Of a stretch of DNA of 11,983 bases, positions 6,813-11,983 are shown one piece after another. Source of the stretch: Phycisphaerae bacterium (GTDB lineage Bacteria > Planctomycetota > Phycisphaerae > UBA1845 > Fen-1342); contig JALHOX010000094.1 in assembly GCA_022842805.1 (NCBI GenBank), positions 1 through 11,983 of the forward strand, read 5' to 3'. The position numbers and the translations under genes were made by a program. The notes beneath the pieces are model-generated. The model was not told the DNA's origin and made no database searches. It saw only the letters and a program-made list of their open reading frames with translations. Positions within the stretch are counted from its first letter, which is position 1; the number at the start of each line of letters is the position of its first letter.

Positions 6813-6885
6813 GAGGATGTAGCTCAGTCGGTAGAGCATCGGCCTTTTAAGCCGTGGGTCCTGGGTTCGAGTCCCAGCATCCTCA
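6813..6885 (+). tRNA. tRNA-Lys (anticodon TTT)
   Basis: This is a complete 73-nt cloverleaf. The acceptor stem GAGGATG pairs perfectly with CATCCTC (6878-6884), with discriminator A at 6885. The D-arm is GCTC..GAGC, and the T-arm CTGGG/CCCAG has loop TTCGAGT. The anticodon loop CTTTTAA (6844-6850) gives anticodon TTT at 6846-6848, which reads the Lys codons AAA and AAG. The 3' CCA is not encoded. The top pair of the anticodon stem (27-43) is T-T, so that stem has four Watson-Crick pairs. The gene stands alone with its own -10 box and is followed six bases later by a long inverted repeat. Confidence 0.97.
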
Positions 6886-6890
6886 AATCA

Positions 6891-6982
6891 GTTTCGAGTG
6901 CCGAGTGCAGAGTGTCGAGTTGAAAACAGAAGACGCGCGCCTTTCGTCTTCAACTCGACACGCTGCACTCGCAACTGGAAAC
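6891..6982. repeat. Long imperfect inverted repeat built from degenerate 7-bp units
   Basis: Two 34-bp arms (6891-6924 and 6949-6982) are reverse complements at about 29 of 34 positions, including an uninterrupted GTGTCGAGTTGAA match and a CGAGTGCAG match. The left arm reads as tandem heptamers CGAGTGC, CGAGTGC, AGAGTGT, CGAGTTG (6895-6922), and the right arm is the same pattern inverted. An inner 7-bp stem GAAGACG/CGTCTTC (6929-6935 with 6945-6951) can cap the structure, sharing three bases with the outer pairing. It lies between tRNA-Lys (+) and the CBS gene (-), which converge. It could therefore act as a bidirectional terminator, or it could be a REP- or MITE-like intergenic element. No ORF lies within it. 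Confidence 0.85.
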
Positions 6983-7001
6983 TCTCGTCGCCAACGCCAA
7001 A

Positions 7002-7436
7002 TCACGTTCCATACAGATAGTCGTGCAGCCAGCGGATCGTCTCCGCCTGCTCCGCTTCCGCGTCCGCCAGCAGATCGCCGATCGAGATCATGCCCACCAG
7101 TTGATCATTTTCGACCACCGGCAAATGTCGAACGCGCTTGTGACGCATCGCCGAGCGACACTCGTCGCGCGTCGTGCTCAGCGCGCAACAGGCCACCGGC
7201 GCGGTCATCACGTCCGCCACGCACACCGCGGCGGGCGGACGCTCAGGCGCGACCACCCGCGTCAGTATGTCGCGCTCGGTGAAGATGCCGATGACGCGCT
7301 CGCCGCGCGTCACCACCAGACTGCCCACGTGATGCTCGTTCATCAGCCGGGCCGCGTCGACGACGGCGGCGTTTTCGCTGATGCGAACGACCGAGCGCTT
7401 CGGCTTGACGGCAAGGATGTCGCGAACGGTGTGCAT
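7002..7436 (-). CDS. CBS-domain pair protein
   Basis: The 144-residue soluble protein consists of two tandem CBS domains (a Bateman module), at about 6-62 (VRISENAAVVDAARLMNEHHVGSLVVTRGERVIGIFTERDIL) and about 73-128 (DVMTAPVACCALSTTRDECRSAMRHKRVRHLPVVENDQLVGMISIGDLL), plus a short C-terminal helix. CBS pairs usually bind adenine nucleotides or S-adenosylmethionine and regulate a partner. No enzyme or channel domain is attached, so the target is unknown. The GIFTERDIL and GMISIGDLL ends, with acidic residues after Thr/Ser, fit the usual nucleotide-ribose contact motif. The start ATG at 7434-7436 is supported by GGAG six bases upstream on the minus strand. The gene is divergent from ispD and convergent with tRNA-Lys. 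Confidence 0.92.
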   Translation of the reverse strand: MHTVRDILAVKPKRSVVRISENAAVVDAARLMNEHHVGSLVVTRGERVIGIFTERDILTRVVAPERPPAAVCVADVMTAPVACCALSTTRDECRSAMRHKRVRHLPVVENDQLVGMISIGDLLADAEAEQAETIRWLHDYLYGT

Positions 7437-7572
7437 GGCACGCTCCAGGCCGCGCTCGGCGACGTGGGGCGTGCGTCCGCTGGGGCGTGACGCGCCGGCG
7501 CGGCAGCGAAAGGCCCGCGCCGTCAGCGACAGCTGACTGCAAACGCCGGCCCGTCAAGCGCTTAGAATGGCC

Positions 7573-7593
7573 TTGGCCGAGCCGATCGGTCAA
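7573..7593. promoter_or_regulatory. Imperfect palindrome in the CBS / ispD divergent spacer
   Basis: A 21-bp near-palindrome runs from TTGGCCGA to TCGGTCAA, with 8 of 10 possible pairs. It sits in the 242-bp spacer between divergent genes, where an operator could lie. A chance origin is quite possible in GC-rich DNA. The rest of the spacer shows no ORF I can support. Confidence 0.25.
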
Positions 7594-7624
7594 TGCAATT
7601 TCGCAAAATCCGACCCCGGCGGCG

Positions 7625-7630
7625 TATGAT
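7625..7630 (+). promoter_or_regulatory. Possible -10 box for ispD
   Basis: TATGAT lies 48 bases before the ispD start. The best upstream hexamer is TTCGCA at 7600-7605, but the 19-bp spacer is long. This is a weak candidate. Confidence 0.3.
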
Positions 7631-7678
7631 TCGGAACTTTGATCTCCCGCGCCGCTGCGCTGGTTGGAAAGGTCGCCC

Positions 7679-8419
7679 ATGTCCGACATTGCCGTAATCC
7701 TGCCCGCCGCCGGCGCCGGTCAGCGCTTCGGCGGCGCCGTTAAAAAGCCCTTTGCCCAGCTCGACGGCCGGCCGATCTTCATCCGCGCGATCGAGCTGTT
7801 CATCAATCGCGGGGATGTATGTCAGACGATCTTGACCGTCGCCCCCGATGATTACGACGTCGTCCGCGAGAAGTACGCCGCCAATCTGATGTTCATGGGC
7901 ATCAAGCTCGTGAAAGGGGGAAATGAGCGCTGGCAATCGGTGCGCGCCGCGCTCGAGGCGCTCGACGACGCGGTCAAGTTCGTCGCGATTCACGACGCCG
8001 TGCGGCCCTGCCTGCACGACGACTGGATCGACCATGTCTTCAGTGAAGCCCGCAAGACCGGAGCGGCGATCCTCGCCGCGCCGCTCGTCGGCACGATCAA
8101 GCGCGTCGCGCAGTCGCGGATGATCGATGCGACCGTGCCGCGCTCCGGGCTTTACGAGGCGCAGACGCCGCAGGTCTTCGCCCGCAAAGTCATCGTAGAC
8201 GCCTATGCCAAACTGCCGGCGAACGCGGCCCCGACCGATGATGCCGAAGTGGTCGAGAAGTCGGGTCACGCCGTGGCGGTCGTCCCCTGTGATCGCCGAA
8301 ACATCAAGATCACAGAGCCCGGCGACCTCGCGCTGGCAGGCGCGATCCTGAAGACGATCGACCGCAAGCCGAAATCCGATGCCGGCCCGATGGGGGCATT
8401 CGGCGAGGCGCAGTGGTGA
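7679..8419 (+). CDS. ispD: 2-C-methyl-D-erythritol 4-phosphate cytidylyltransferase
   Basis: IspD joins CTP and 2-C-methyl-D-erythritol 4-phosphate to form CDP-ME, the third step of the MEP isoprenoid pathway, in the cytoplasm. The 246-residue product shows the nucleotidyltransferase signature LPAAGAGQRFGGAVKKPF (8-25), with Arg16 and Lys22/Lys23 as the CTP-binding basic residues. It also has GGNERWQSVRAAL, IHDAVRP with Asp106 and Arg109 (the same numbers as recalled for E. coli), RSGLYEAQTPQVF, TDDAEVVE and NIKITEPGDL with Lys210. Length is normal. The start ATG at 7679 follows AAAGG with a 6-base spacer; the in-frame TTG at 7664 would add five residues without support. The stop overlaps the next gene's GTG start by four bases (GTGA at 8416-8419), so translation is probably coupled. 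No ispF or other MEP gene is adjacent. Confidence 0.95.
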   Translation: MSDIAVILPAAGAGQRFGGAVKKPFAQLDGRPIFIRAIELFINRGDVCQTILTVAPDDYDVVREKYAANLMFMGIKLVKGGNERWQSVRAALEALDDAVKFVAIHDAVRPCLHDDWIDHVFSEARKTGAAILAAPLVGTIKRVAQSRMIDATVPRSGLYEAQTPQVFARKVIVDAYAKLPANAAPTDDAEVVEKSGHAVAVVPCDRRNIKITEPGDLALAGAILKTIDRKPKSDAGPMGAFGEAQW

Positions 8420-9399
8420 GCGCTCTCCAACCCGCAAGTAAAACAAATCTCCCTCTGGTTCTGCCGCGTCGCGAGGCGAGGCGCCCCCGGTTTCCTTCGC
8501 CGCAAGAAACAACACGGAGCCTTGTTCTGCTAGGCGCTGCGCTGCTCTGCGCCGGAGCAACCTGCTCAAAGGGCGGCCTTTTCGATAGCACCGGCGACGC
8601 CGGGGTCGCCGATTCGCAGCCCGCTGACAACGCCGCCAAGACAAAGACCGACGTCGGTCCGCCGCCCATCGATCCGGAAACGGGCCAGATGCCCCGGCTC
8701 GATGTCTCCTTGCGCGTCTTGCAGGTGCGCGTGCCCAGCGAGTCCCGGAAAAACTGCGAGCCGCTCTGGACCTATGTTCGCGAAGACGTGCTCGATGCCG
8801 AAGTGCATCGCCGACTGCGCGAGAACGGAATGCGCGTCGGCGTTTCGCGGTTGGAGTGGTACGAGCCGATTCGCGGTGTGCTGTCGGCGGTGCCGGAACA
8901 CGTGATCAACGATCCGGAGCCGTTTCGGCTGCCCTTTGGCTTCCCGCTGGGCCTCGAGCTCGACCGCGGTCCGCACGACCAGACGCTGTTTTTCCTCAAC
9001 GAGGACAACGCGCTGGTGGGCGAGACCTGGGAGGCCAGCCGCAACCAGCTGCGAATAAGCTACGTACTTGACGCGTCGAAAAAGGGACGCATCCGTCTGG
9101 AAGTCGTGCCGCAGGTGCGGCGCGAGGCGAGCGGCCCAAACTTGGGCGACCCGGCGGATGGGTTTAGCCCGAAACCGCGGACGGAAGGGCGAACGTTCGA
9201 TCAGGCCGGTTTTTATCTGACGATGGACGCGGACGAGATTCTCGTCCTCGCGCCCAACGAGAACGCGACCGCTTACGGTATCATCGGCGGAGCCTTTCTA
9301 ACCGAAAAGTCCGATGAGCGCGGCTATGATCGATATATAATGATCCGCCCAGAAGTGAGATATGTCGACGTCAGCCCAGACAGTTCGCAGCCCGGCTGA
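8416..9399 (+). CDS. Hypothetical exported protein, possible lipoprotein
   Basis: I do not recognise the family of this 327-residue protein. It starts with GTG at 8416 (or the adjacent GTG at 8413), four bases inside the ispD 3' end, behind GAGG with a 7-base spacer. After a long, Arg/Pro-rich N-terminal region (1-34) comes a hydrophobic stretch SLVLLGAALLCAGATC (35-50), then SKGG and a low-complexity Asp/Ala/Pro-rich linker (55-90). This suggests export. Cys50 could be lipidated, but the preceding GAT is a poor lipobox. The remainder (about 93-310) looks like a folded alpha/beta domain: LDVSLRVLQVRVP, VHRRLRENGMRVGVSRLEWY, then FPLGLELDRGP and LRISYVLDASKKGRIRLEVVPQV. The C-terminal part contains DADEILVLAPN. 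The last 38 bp overlap the histidine kinase gene. No enzyme motif is evident. By context it might be an envelope protein linked to the kinase, but nothing shows this. Confidence 0.8.
   Translation: MSALQPASKTNLPLVLPRREARRPRFPSPQETTRSLVLLGAALLCAGATCSKGGLFDSTGDAGVADSQPADNAAKTKTDVGPPPIDPETGQMPRLDVSLRVLQVRVPSESRKNCEPLWTYVREDVLDAEVHRRLRENGMRVGVSRLEWYEPIRGVLSAVPEHVINDPEPFRLPFGFPLGLELDRGPHDQTLFFLNEDNALVGETWEASRNQLRISYVLDASKKGRIRLEVVPQVRREASGPNLGDPADGFSPKPRTEGRTFDQAGFYLTMDADEILVLAPNENATAYGIIGGAFLTEKSDERGYDRYIMIRPEVRYVDVSPDSSQPG
9336..9341 (+). promoter_or_regulatory. Possible internal promoter -10 box upstream of the histidine kinase
   Basis: A perfect TATAAT lies in an AT-rich patch inside the 3' end of the preceding gene, 20 bases before the kinase ATG, flanked by two ATGATC copies. 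No good -35 is visible at 17 bp. The match could be a consequence of the encoded Tyr-Ile-Met codons. Confidence 0.28.
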
Positions 9400-10477
9400 T
9401 CTGCTCGACGAGGCCTTCCTGCGCAGCATGTTCCAAGGCGCAGAGGTGCCGCTCGTCGTTTGTGAGCCGGACGCCACCATCGCCGCCAGCAACAACGCGG
9501 CCAACAGGCTCTTTGCGCCCTCGCATCGGCCGGTCGCCGGTCGCGAGTTGGGTGGGTGTTTCACCTCGGGCGAGCGGGCCCGCGTCGAACGAGCCTTTTC
9601 GCAGGCGCTAGCCCGGCTCGAGCCGATCGAACTGCGCACGCTCGTGAATGGCACCGAAGGCGAGCGGAATTTCTGTGTCTGGTTCACCCCCGTGGTGGAA
9701 TCGGACGGCAGCATCCGCGGCGTGGCGCTCTCGTTTCGCGACGTCGTAACAGGCCAGTCGATGCAGCGCGACCTCGAGAAAAAATCGCGCCTTGCTTCGC
9801 TCGGTTCGCTCGCGGGGGCTGTCGCACACCACTACAACAATCTGGTCTGTTCGCTGGCGACGGGCATCGAATATGCCGCGAACATGAGCTCGCCCACACA
9901 GACGCGCCGCACGCTCGAGCGTTTGCAGGAGCCGCTGCAGCGGGCGGCGAAGATGACCCAGCAGCTGCTGGCCTTCGCGCAGGCCGACACACGCCATCGC
10001 GACCTGGCCGACCTCACCGAGTGCGTATTGCTCTTCTGCGACGAAATCGAAGAGACGCTTCGCAGCAGGAATATCACACTCGAAGTCGATTGGCAGCCGA
10101 TCCCGATTCAGCCCATCCCCCGCGAAGCCCTCCAAATCATCCTCCAAAACCTCACCGACAACGCCTGCGACGCCATGAAATCGGGCGGCGTCCTGCGCAT
10201 CGTCCTCGGCCTCCGCAGTACACACGAAGTACGCCTCACCGTCAGCGACACAGGCGCCGGCATTCCGGGCGAGATCATGGAGCACATCTTCGAGCCGTTC
10301 TGTACAAGCAAGGGGGATCTGGGGGCCGGGTGTGGAAATTCGCAGCAAAATCCGGGTCTGGGCCTCGCCGTCGTTCACGGCCTCGTGAACATGCTGCACG
10401 GCACGATTAGCGCCGCCAACCTGCCCACCGGCGGCGCTCAGTTCGAAGTCATCTTCCCGATCGTCGCCAACAAGTAA
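9362..10477 (+). CDS. Soluble PAS-domain sensor histidine kinase
   Basis: The 371-residue protein is a probable cytoplasmic two-component sensor, with no membrane segment. A PAS-like domain occupies about 23-130 (PLVVCEPDATIAASNNAANRLF; ending GVALSFRDVV). A dimerisation/phosphoacceptor region follows with the H-box LGSLAGAVAHHYNNL, whose phosphoacceptor is His156. The ATPase domain has the N-box ILQNLTDNACDAM (Asn263, Asn267), G1 box DTGAGIP (296-302), F-box IFEPFCTSK (309-317) and G2 box GLGLAVVHG (332-340). The build resembles NtrB-like kinases. The residue after the phospho-His is His157, where most HisKA proteins have Asp or Glu. The ATG at 9362 lies within the previous gene (38-bp overlap), so the genes are probably co-transcribed and translationally coupled. 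A later ATG at 9428 would delete the first 22 residues. No response regulator is encoded in the window. Confidence 0.93.
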   Translation: MSTSAQTVRSPADLLDEAFLRSMFQGAEVPLVVCEPDATIAASNNAANRLFAPSHRPVAGRELGGCFTSGERARVERAFSQALARLEPIELRTLVNGTEGERNFCVWFTPVVESDGSIRGVALSFRDVVTGQSMQRDLEKKSRLASLGSLAGAVAHHYNNLVCSLATGIEYAANMSSPTQTRRTLERLQEPLQRAAKMTQQLLAFAQADTRHRDLADLTECVLLFCDEIEETLRSRNITLEVDWQPIPIQPIPREALQIILQNLTDNACDAMKSGGVLRIVLGLRSTHEVRLTVSDTGAGIPGEIMEHIFEPFCTSKGDLGAGCGNSQQNPGLGLAVVHGLVNMLHGTISAANLPTGGAQFEVIFPIVANK

Positions 10478-10499
10478 CTCGCCGCCGCGTCCGACCGGC

Positions 10500-10538
10500 A
10501 AAAAGCAAACCGGGGAACCTAAATCAAGATTGGTTTGC
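10500..10538 (-). terminator. Intrinsic terminator of the DinB-family gene, overlapping its stop codon
   Basis: Read on the minus strand, GCAAACC (10538-10532) pairs perfectly with GGTTTGC (10511-10505) across a 20-base loop, and the stem is followed at once by TTTTT (10504-10500). The 5' arm encodes the last residues of the protein (around GKP) and the loop contains the TAG stop. The fit to a rho-independent terminator is good, although the loop is long. Confidence 0.6.
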
Positions 10539-11010
10539 CCAGCGCGCGACGAATCGCCGCAATCTGCCCGGCGTGCATCATCTCGTGGCCGCTGATCATC
10601 CCCAGAACATCGCCGGTAGTGGGCAGGTAGCTCCGCAGCGCTTCCGGCGCCGCCGCGTCCAGTTCGTCGGCGCGCAGTCGGGCGAGCAGCGCATCGGCGG
10701 CCTCATGCAAATCGGCGAGCATCCGCAAGTATTCTTGCTTCGTCCAGCGAAAAACGCCGCGATCGTCGCAGCCGGCATTGGCGCGAACGTGCGCCGCCGT
10801 GAACTCCGTCGACAACTCCGCCGGCCGAGCCCCGAGGGCCGACAATTGTCGCGTGTGCGATTCGATCAGGTGCCCCAGTTGCCAAGCGGCGTGGTTGGCC
10901 TGCGGCGTAGGGCGCATCAGCAGTTCGTCCTCGCTCAGGTCGCGCAGATAGCGATCCAGCACAAACAGGCTGAGCCGGAGCTGGGAACGAATCAAATCGT
11001 GGGCGTTCAT
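10519..11010 (-). CDS. DinB-family four-helix-bundle protein
   Basis: The 163-residue protein belongs to the DinB/YfiT-like fold: four-helix bundles that bind a divalent metal through a His triad, with some members acting as thiol-dependent transferases. The likely triad is His47 (AAWQLGHLIESH) plus His142 and His146 (GHEMMHAGQIAAIRRALGKP), in the usual positions. The name comes from a DNA-damage-inducible gene in Bacillus; damage induction is not shown here. The start is placed at ATG 11008-11010 because MNAHDLIRSQL is the typical DinB N-terminus. The reading frame stays open to 11265, but that extension is Arg-rich and overlaps a divergent gene. No clear Shine-Dalgarno sequence precedes ATG 11010. 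The gene converges with the histidine kinase (41 bp between stops) and diverges from the small Cys-rich ORF. Confidence 0.9.
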   Translation of the reverse strand: MNAHDLIRSQLRLSLFVLDRYLRDLSEDELLMRPTPQANHAAWQLGHLIESHTRQLSALGARPAELSTEFTAAHVRANAGCDDRGVFRWTKQEYLRMLADLHEAADALLARLRADELDAAAPEALRSYLPTTGDVLGMISGHEMMHAGQIAAIRRALGKPILI

Positions 11011-11056
11011 AGCGAGAGCGTAACGCGCGCGGCGGCGTCGCCTATCATGAGCGGCG

Positions 11057-11305
11057 ATGAATCCGAACAACGCGGACATCCCGCGCCTCTGCGATTTCTC
11101 CTGCCCCTTCGCCGCCTTTCCGCCGGCGGAGACGGCCGGTATCTGCCGAACAATGTCGGCCGTGCAATGTGGCAAGTTGCGCGAGTTGGTGAACAAAAAC
11201 GCGCCCTGCGAGTGGCGCAAGCGGCAGGGGGCCGCGTCCGGTGATGCTGGAAAAGGGAAGGGCAAATCCGAAGCTGCCGCGAAACGCCGCCCGCGTGGGC
11301 GTTAG
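11057..11305 (+). CDS. Small cysteine-rich hypothetical protein
   Basis: This is an 82-residue ORF with coding-like codon use (mostly G or C at third positions). It has five cysteines, at 12, 16, 30, 38 and 51, within the first 55 residues: LCDFSCPFAAFP, then ETAGICRT, VQCGKLRELV and NKNAPCEW. The spacing suggests metal binding (zinc or an iron-sulphur cluster) or disulphides. The tail (55-82) is basic and low complexity (GKGKGKSEAAAKRRPRGR), which suggests nucleic-acid or ribosome binding. No signal peptide is present. I do not recognise a named family, though the CPFA..P and KNAPC elements look like conserved small-protein motifs. It diverges from the DinB gene (46-bp gap) and converges on the HPF-like gene. 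The Shine-Dalgarno sequence is weak (GAG near 11050). The competing long ORFs in other frames over this stretch lack family features. Confidence 0.62.
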   Translation: MNPNNADIPRLCDFSCPFAAFPPAETAGICRTMSAVQCGKLRELVNKNAPCEWRKRQGAASGDAGKGKGKSEAAAKRRPRGR

Positions 11306-11387
11306 TGTTTGCGGAGGCTCGGTCGCGAAGGGGGTTTCTGACGAGTGCAATGCACCGAAACGTTGTGCGCCCGCGCAGGCCGAAGCT

Positions 11388-11429
11388 CGCGGGTCCTTTG
11401 GGGGGAGCATGCGAAGTGCTCCGCCCGCG
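11388..11429. terminator. Composite hairpin between convergent small-Cys and HPF-like genes
   Basis: An inner perfect stem GGAGCA/TGCTCC (11404-11409 with 11417-11422, loop of 7) is enclosed by an outer stem CGCGGG/CCCGCG (11388-11393 with 11424-11429). It lies in the 134-bp gap between two convergent genes. Neither side has a clear T-run, so termination is only suggested by its position. Confidence 0.4.
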
Positions 11430-11439
11430 CGGCGCGACA

Positions 11440-11760
11440 CTATGCGTTGCGTTTGGTCTCGACTGTTTTCTGAGAGTCTTCCGATAGCTGTCGCACCAGC
11501 CGCTCCGCCGCCGCTCCGGCTGCCGCCACCGGATCGATGTGACTGCCTTCGGCGACGTGCAGCTTCCCGGCTTTGACGGCGGCCTGCAGCTTGCAGCGTT
11601 TGTCGTTGCCGCCTTTCGGGCCGTTGACATCATCCAAAGTGATCTTGAGGTCGATGATTCGTTTGGCGAATCGCCGGAGCGCGACGCTGACGCGCTTCTC
11701 CACCGATTCCCGCTCCGGCTCCGACAGTGTGAGCGAAGGCGTAAAGAACTGCAGCCGCAT
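11440..11760 (-). CDS. HPF/RaiA-family ribosome-associated protein (short form)
   Basis: The 106-residue protein belongs to the ribosome hibernation-promoting factor / sigma-54 modulation family, whose members bind the 30S decoding region and silence or protect idle ribosomes. Visible features are MRLQFFTPSLTLSEPERESVEKRVSVALRRFAKRI, LKITLDDVNGPKGGNDKRCKLQAAV (the beta-strand block typical of short members), and SHIDPVAAAGAAAERLVRQLSE (final helix). No C-terminal dimerisation extension is present, so it is the short type. The start ATG at 11758-11760 is preceded by GAGGAG with a 6-base spacer. The frame is open to another ATG at 11826, but those 22 extra residues (MKPDSIRAPRSAG...) are not family-like. 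It is convergent with the small Cys-rich gene and appears monocistronic. Confidence 0.88.
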   Translation of the reverse strand: MRLQFFTPSLTLSEPERESVEKRVSVALRRFAKRIIDLKITLDDVNGPKGGNDKRCKLQAAVKAGKLHVAEGSHIDPVAAAGAAAERLVRQLSEDSQKTVETKRNA

Positions 11761-11983
11761 GATCCGCTCCTCGGATAAGACTCTCTCGCCCGCCGACCGC
11801 GGCGCGCGGATTGAGTCGGGTTTCATGAATCTCGGTTAACTGACAGTACGAGCGCGGTTGACGAAGGTCGGTGAGAAAATCGGCGCCGTTTTGGAATGGT
11901 CCGACCCGGGCGAAAGGGCGGCGAACTCCGGGCTTGCTCCCATCGGCCCACCCAACGGCCCCGCCTCTGCCCCGCTATCCCTC
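11761..11983. other. Right-end intergenic region upstream of the HPF-like gene
   Basis: No ORF with family features, RNA gene or clear repeat is visible in these 223 bp. The stretch should contain the minus-strand promoter of the HPF-like gene. A TACTGT near 11843-11848 (minus strand) is the only -10-like candidate and it lacks a matching -35. Confidence 0.4.

Noticed and set aside
6215..6850. 211-residue plus-strand ORF running into tRNA-Lys
   Set aside because: It overlaps the YdeI-family gene antisense and ends inside the tRNA; no family features.
6891..6982. Heptamer repeats as a CRISPR array
   Set aside because: The units are contiguous 7-mers arranged as an inverted repeat, with no spacers of constant size and no cas genes.
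6813..6982. tRNA-Lys as an integration site with an attached island
   Set aside because: No integrase gene and no direct repeat of the tRNA 3' end are seen in the window; the flanking genes look ordinary.
7562..8644. 360-residue minus-strand ORF opposite ispD
   Set aside because: Antisense shadow: ispD motifs on the plus strand are unambiguous.
10573..11244. 223-residue plus-strand ORF opposite the DinB gene
   Set aside because: Shadow of the DinB-family gene; the His triad and fold features are on the minus strand.
11761..11826. N-terminal extension of the HPF-like protein from ATG 11826
   Set aside because: The family N-terminus begins at ATG 11760, which has GAGGAG at ideal spacing; the extra 22 residues do not resemble the family.

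Overview
This is a GC-rich chromosomal window from a bacterium, most likely a planctomycete (Planctomycetota, perhaps Phycisphaerae-like). That placement is inferred from the mix of genes: a large secreted sialate-O-acetylesterase-type enzyme, a bacterial SMUG1-type uracil glycosylase, an HDOD protein, an orphan histidine kinase and a short HPF-type protein. No single gene proves it. The window carries mostly housekeeping genes in short transcription units. I see no phage, transposon, CRISPR array or clearly transferred island.

Layout, left to right. (1) 3-686 is the C-terminal half of the F1 ATP synthase beta subunit (atpD). It is followed by hairpins, one with a U-rich tail, that look like the end of the atp operon. 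No atpC follows. (2) 805-820 is a perfect 16-bp parS centromere palindrome in the spacer after atpD. (3) 982-2976 encodes an exported esterase. It converges on an HDOD-domain protein at 3017-4111 (-). (4) Divergent from the HDOD gene, a probable two-gene unit encodes an orphan PaaC-like ferritin-fold protein (4298-5077) and a SMUG1-type DNA glycosylase (5144-6019). (5) A YdeI/DUF1801 protein follows on the minus strand (6065-6688). (6) tRNA-Lys(TTT) has a consensus -10 box upstream. Just downstream lies a striking 92-bp inverted repeat built from degenerate 7-bp units. The repeat separates the tRNA from a convergent CBS-pair gene (7002-7436, -). (7) A tightly overlapping plus-strand cluster holds ispD (7679-8419), an exported protein of unknown function (8416-9399) and a soluble PAS histidine kinase (9362-10477). 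(8) A DinB-fold gene (10519-11010, -) has an intrinsic terminator that overlaps its stop codon. A small Cys-rich protein (11057-11305, +) is divergent from it. A short HPF/RaiA-family ribosome-associated protein (11440-11760, -) closes the annotated part.

How the genes fit together: atpD plus parS suggests an origin-proximal location, because parS sites cluster near oriC in most bacteria. IspD belongs to the MEP isoprenoid pathway. SMUG1 does base-excision repair. HPF is a ribosome hibernation-type factor. The HDOD protein, CBS protein and histidine kinase are probable signalling proteins with no partner visible in the window. The observations most worth following are the parS site, the heptamer-based palindrome after tRNA-Lys, the PaaC-like protein paired with SMUG1, the His-His variant of the kinase H-box, and the small Cys-rich ORF.
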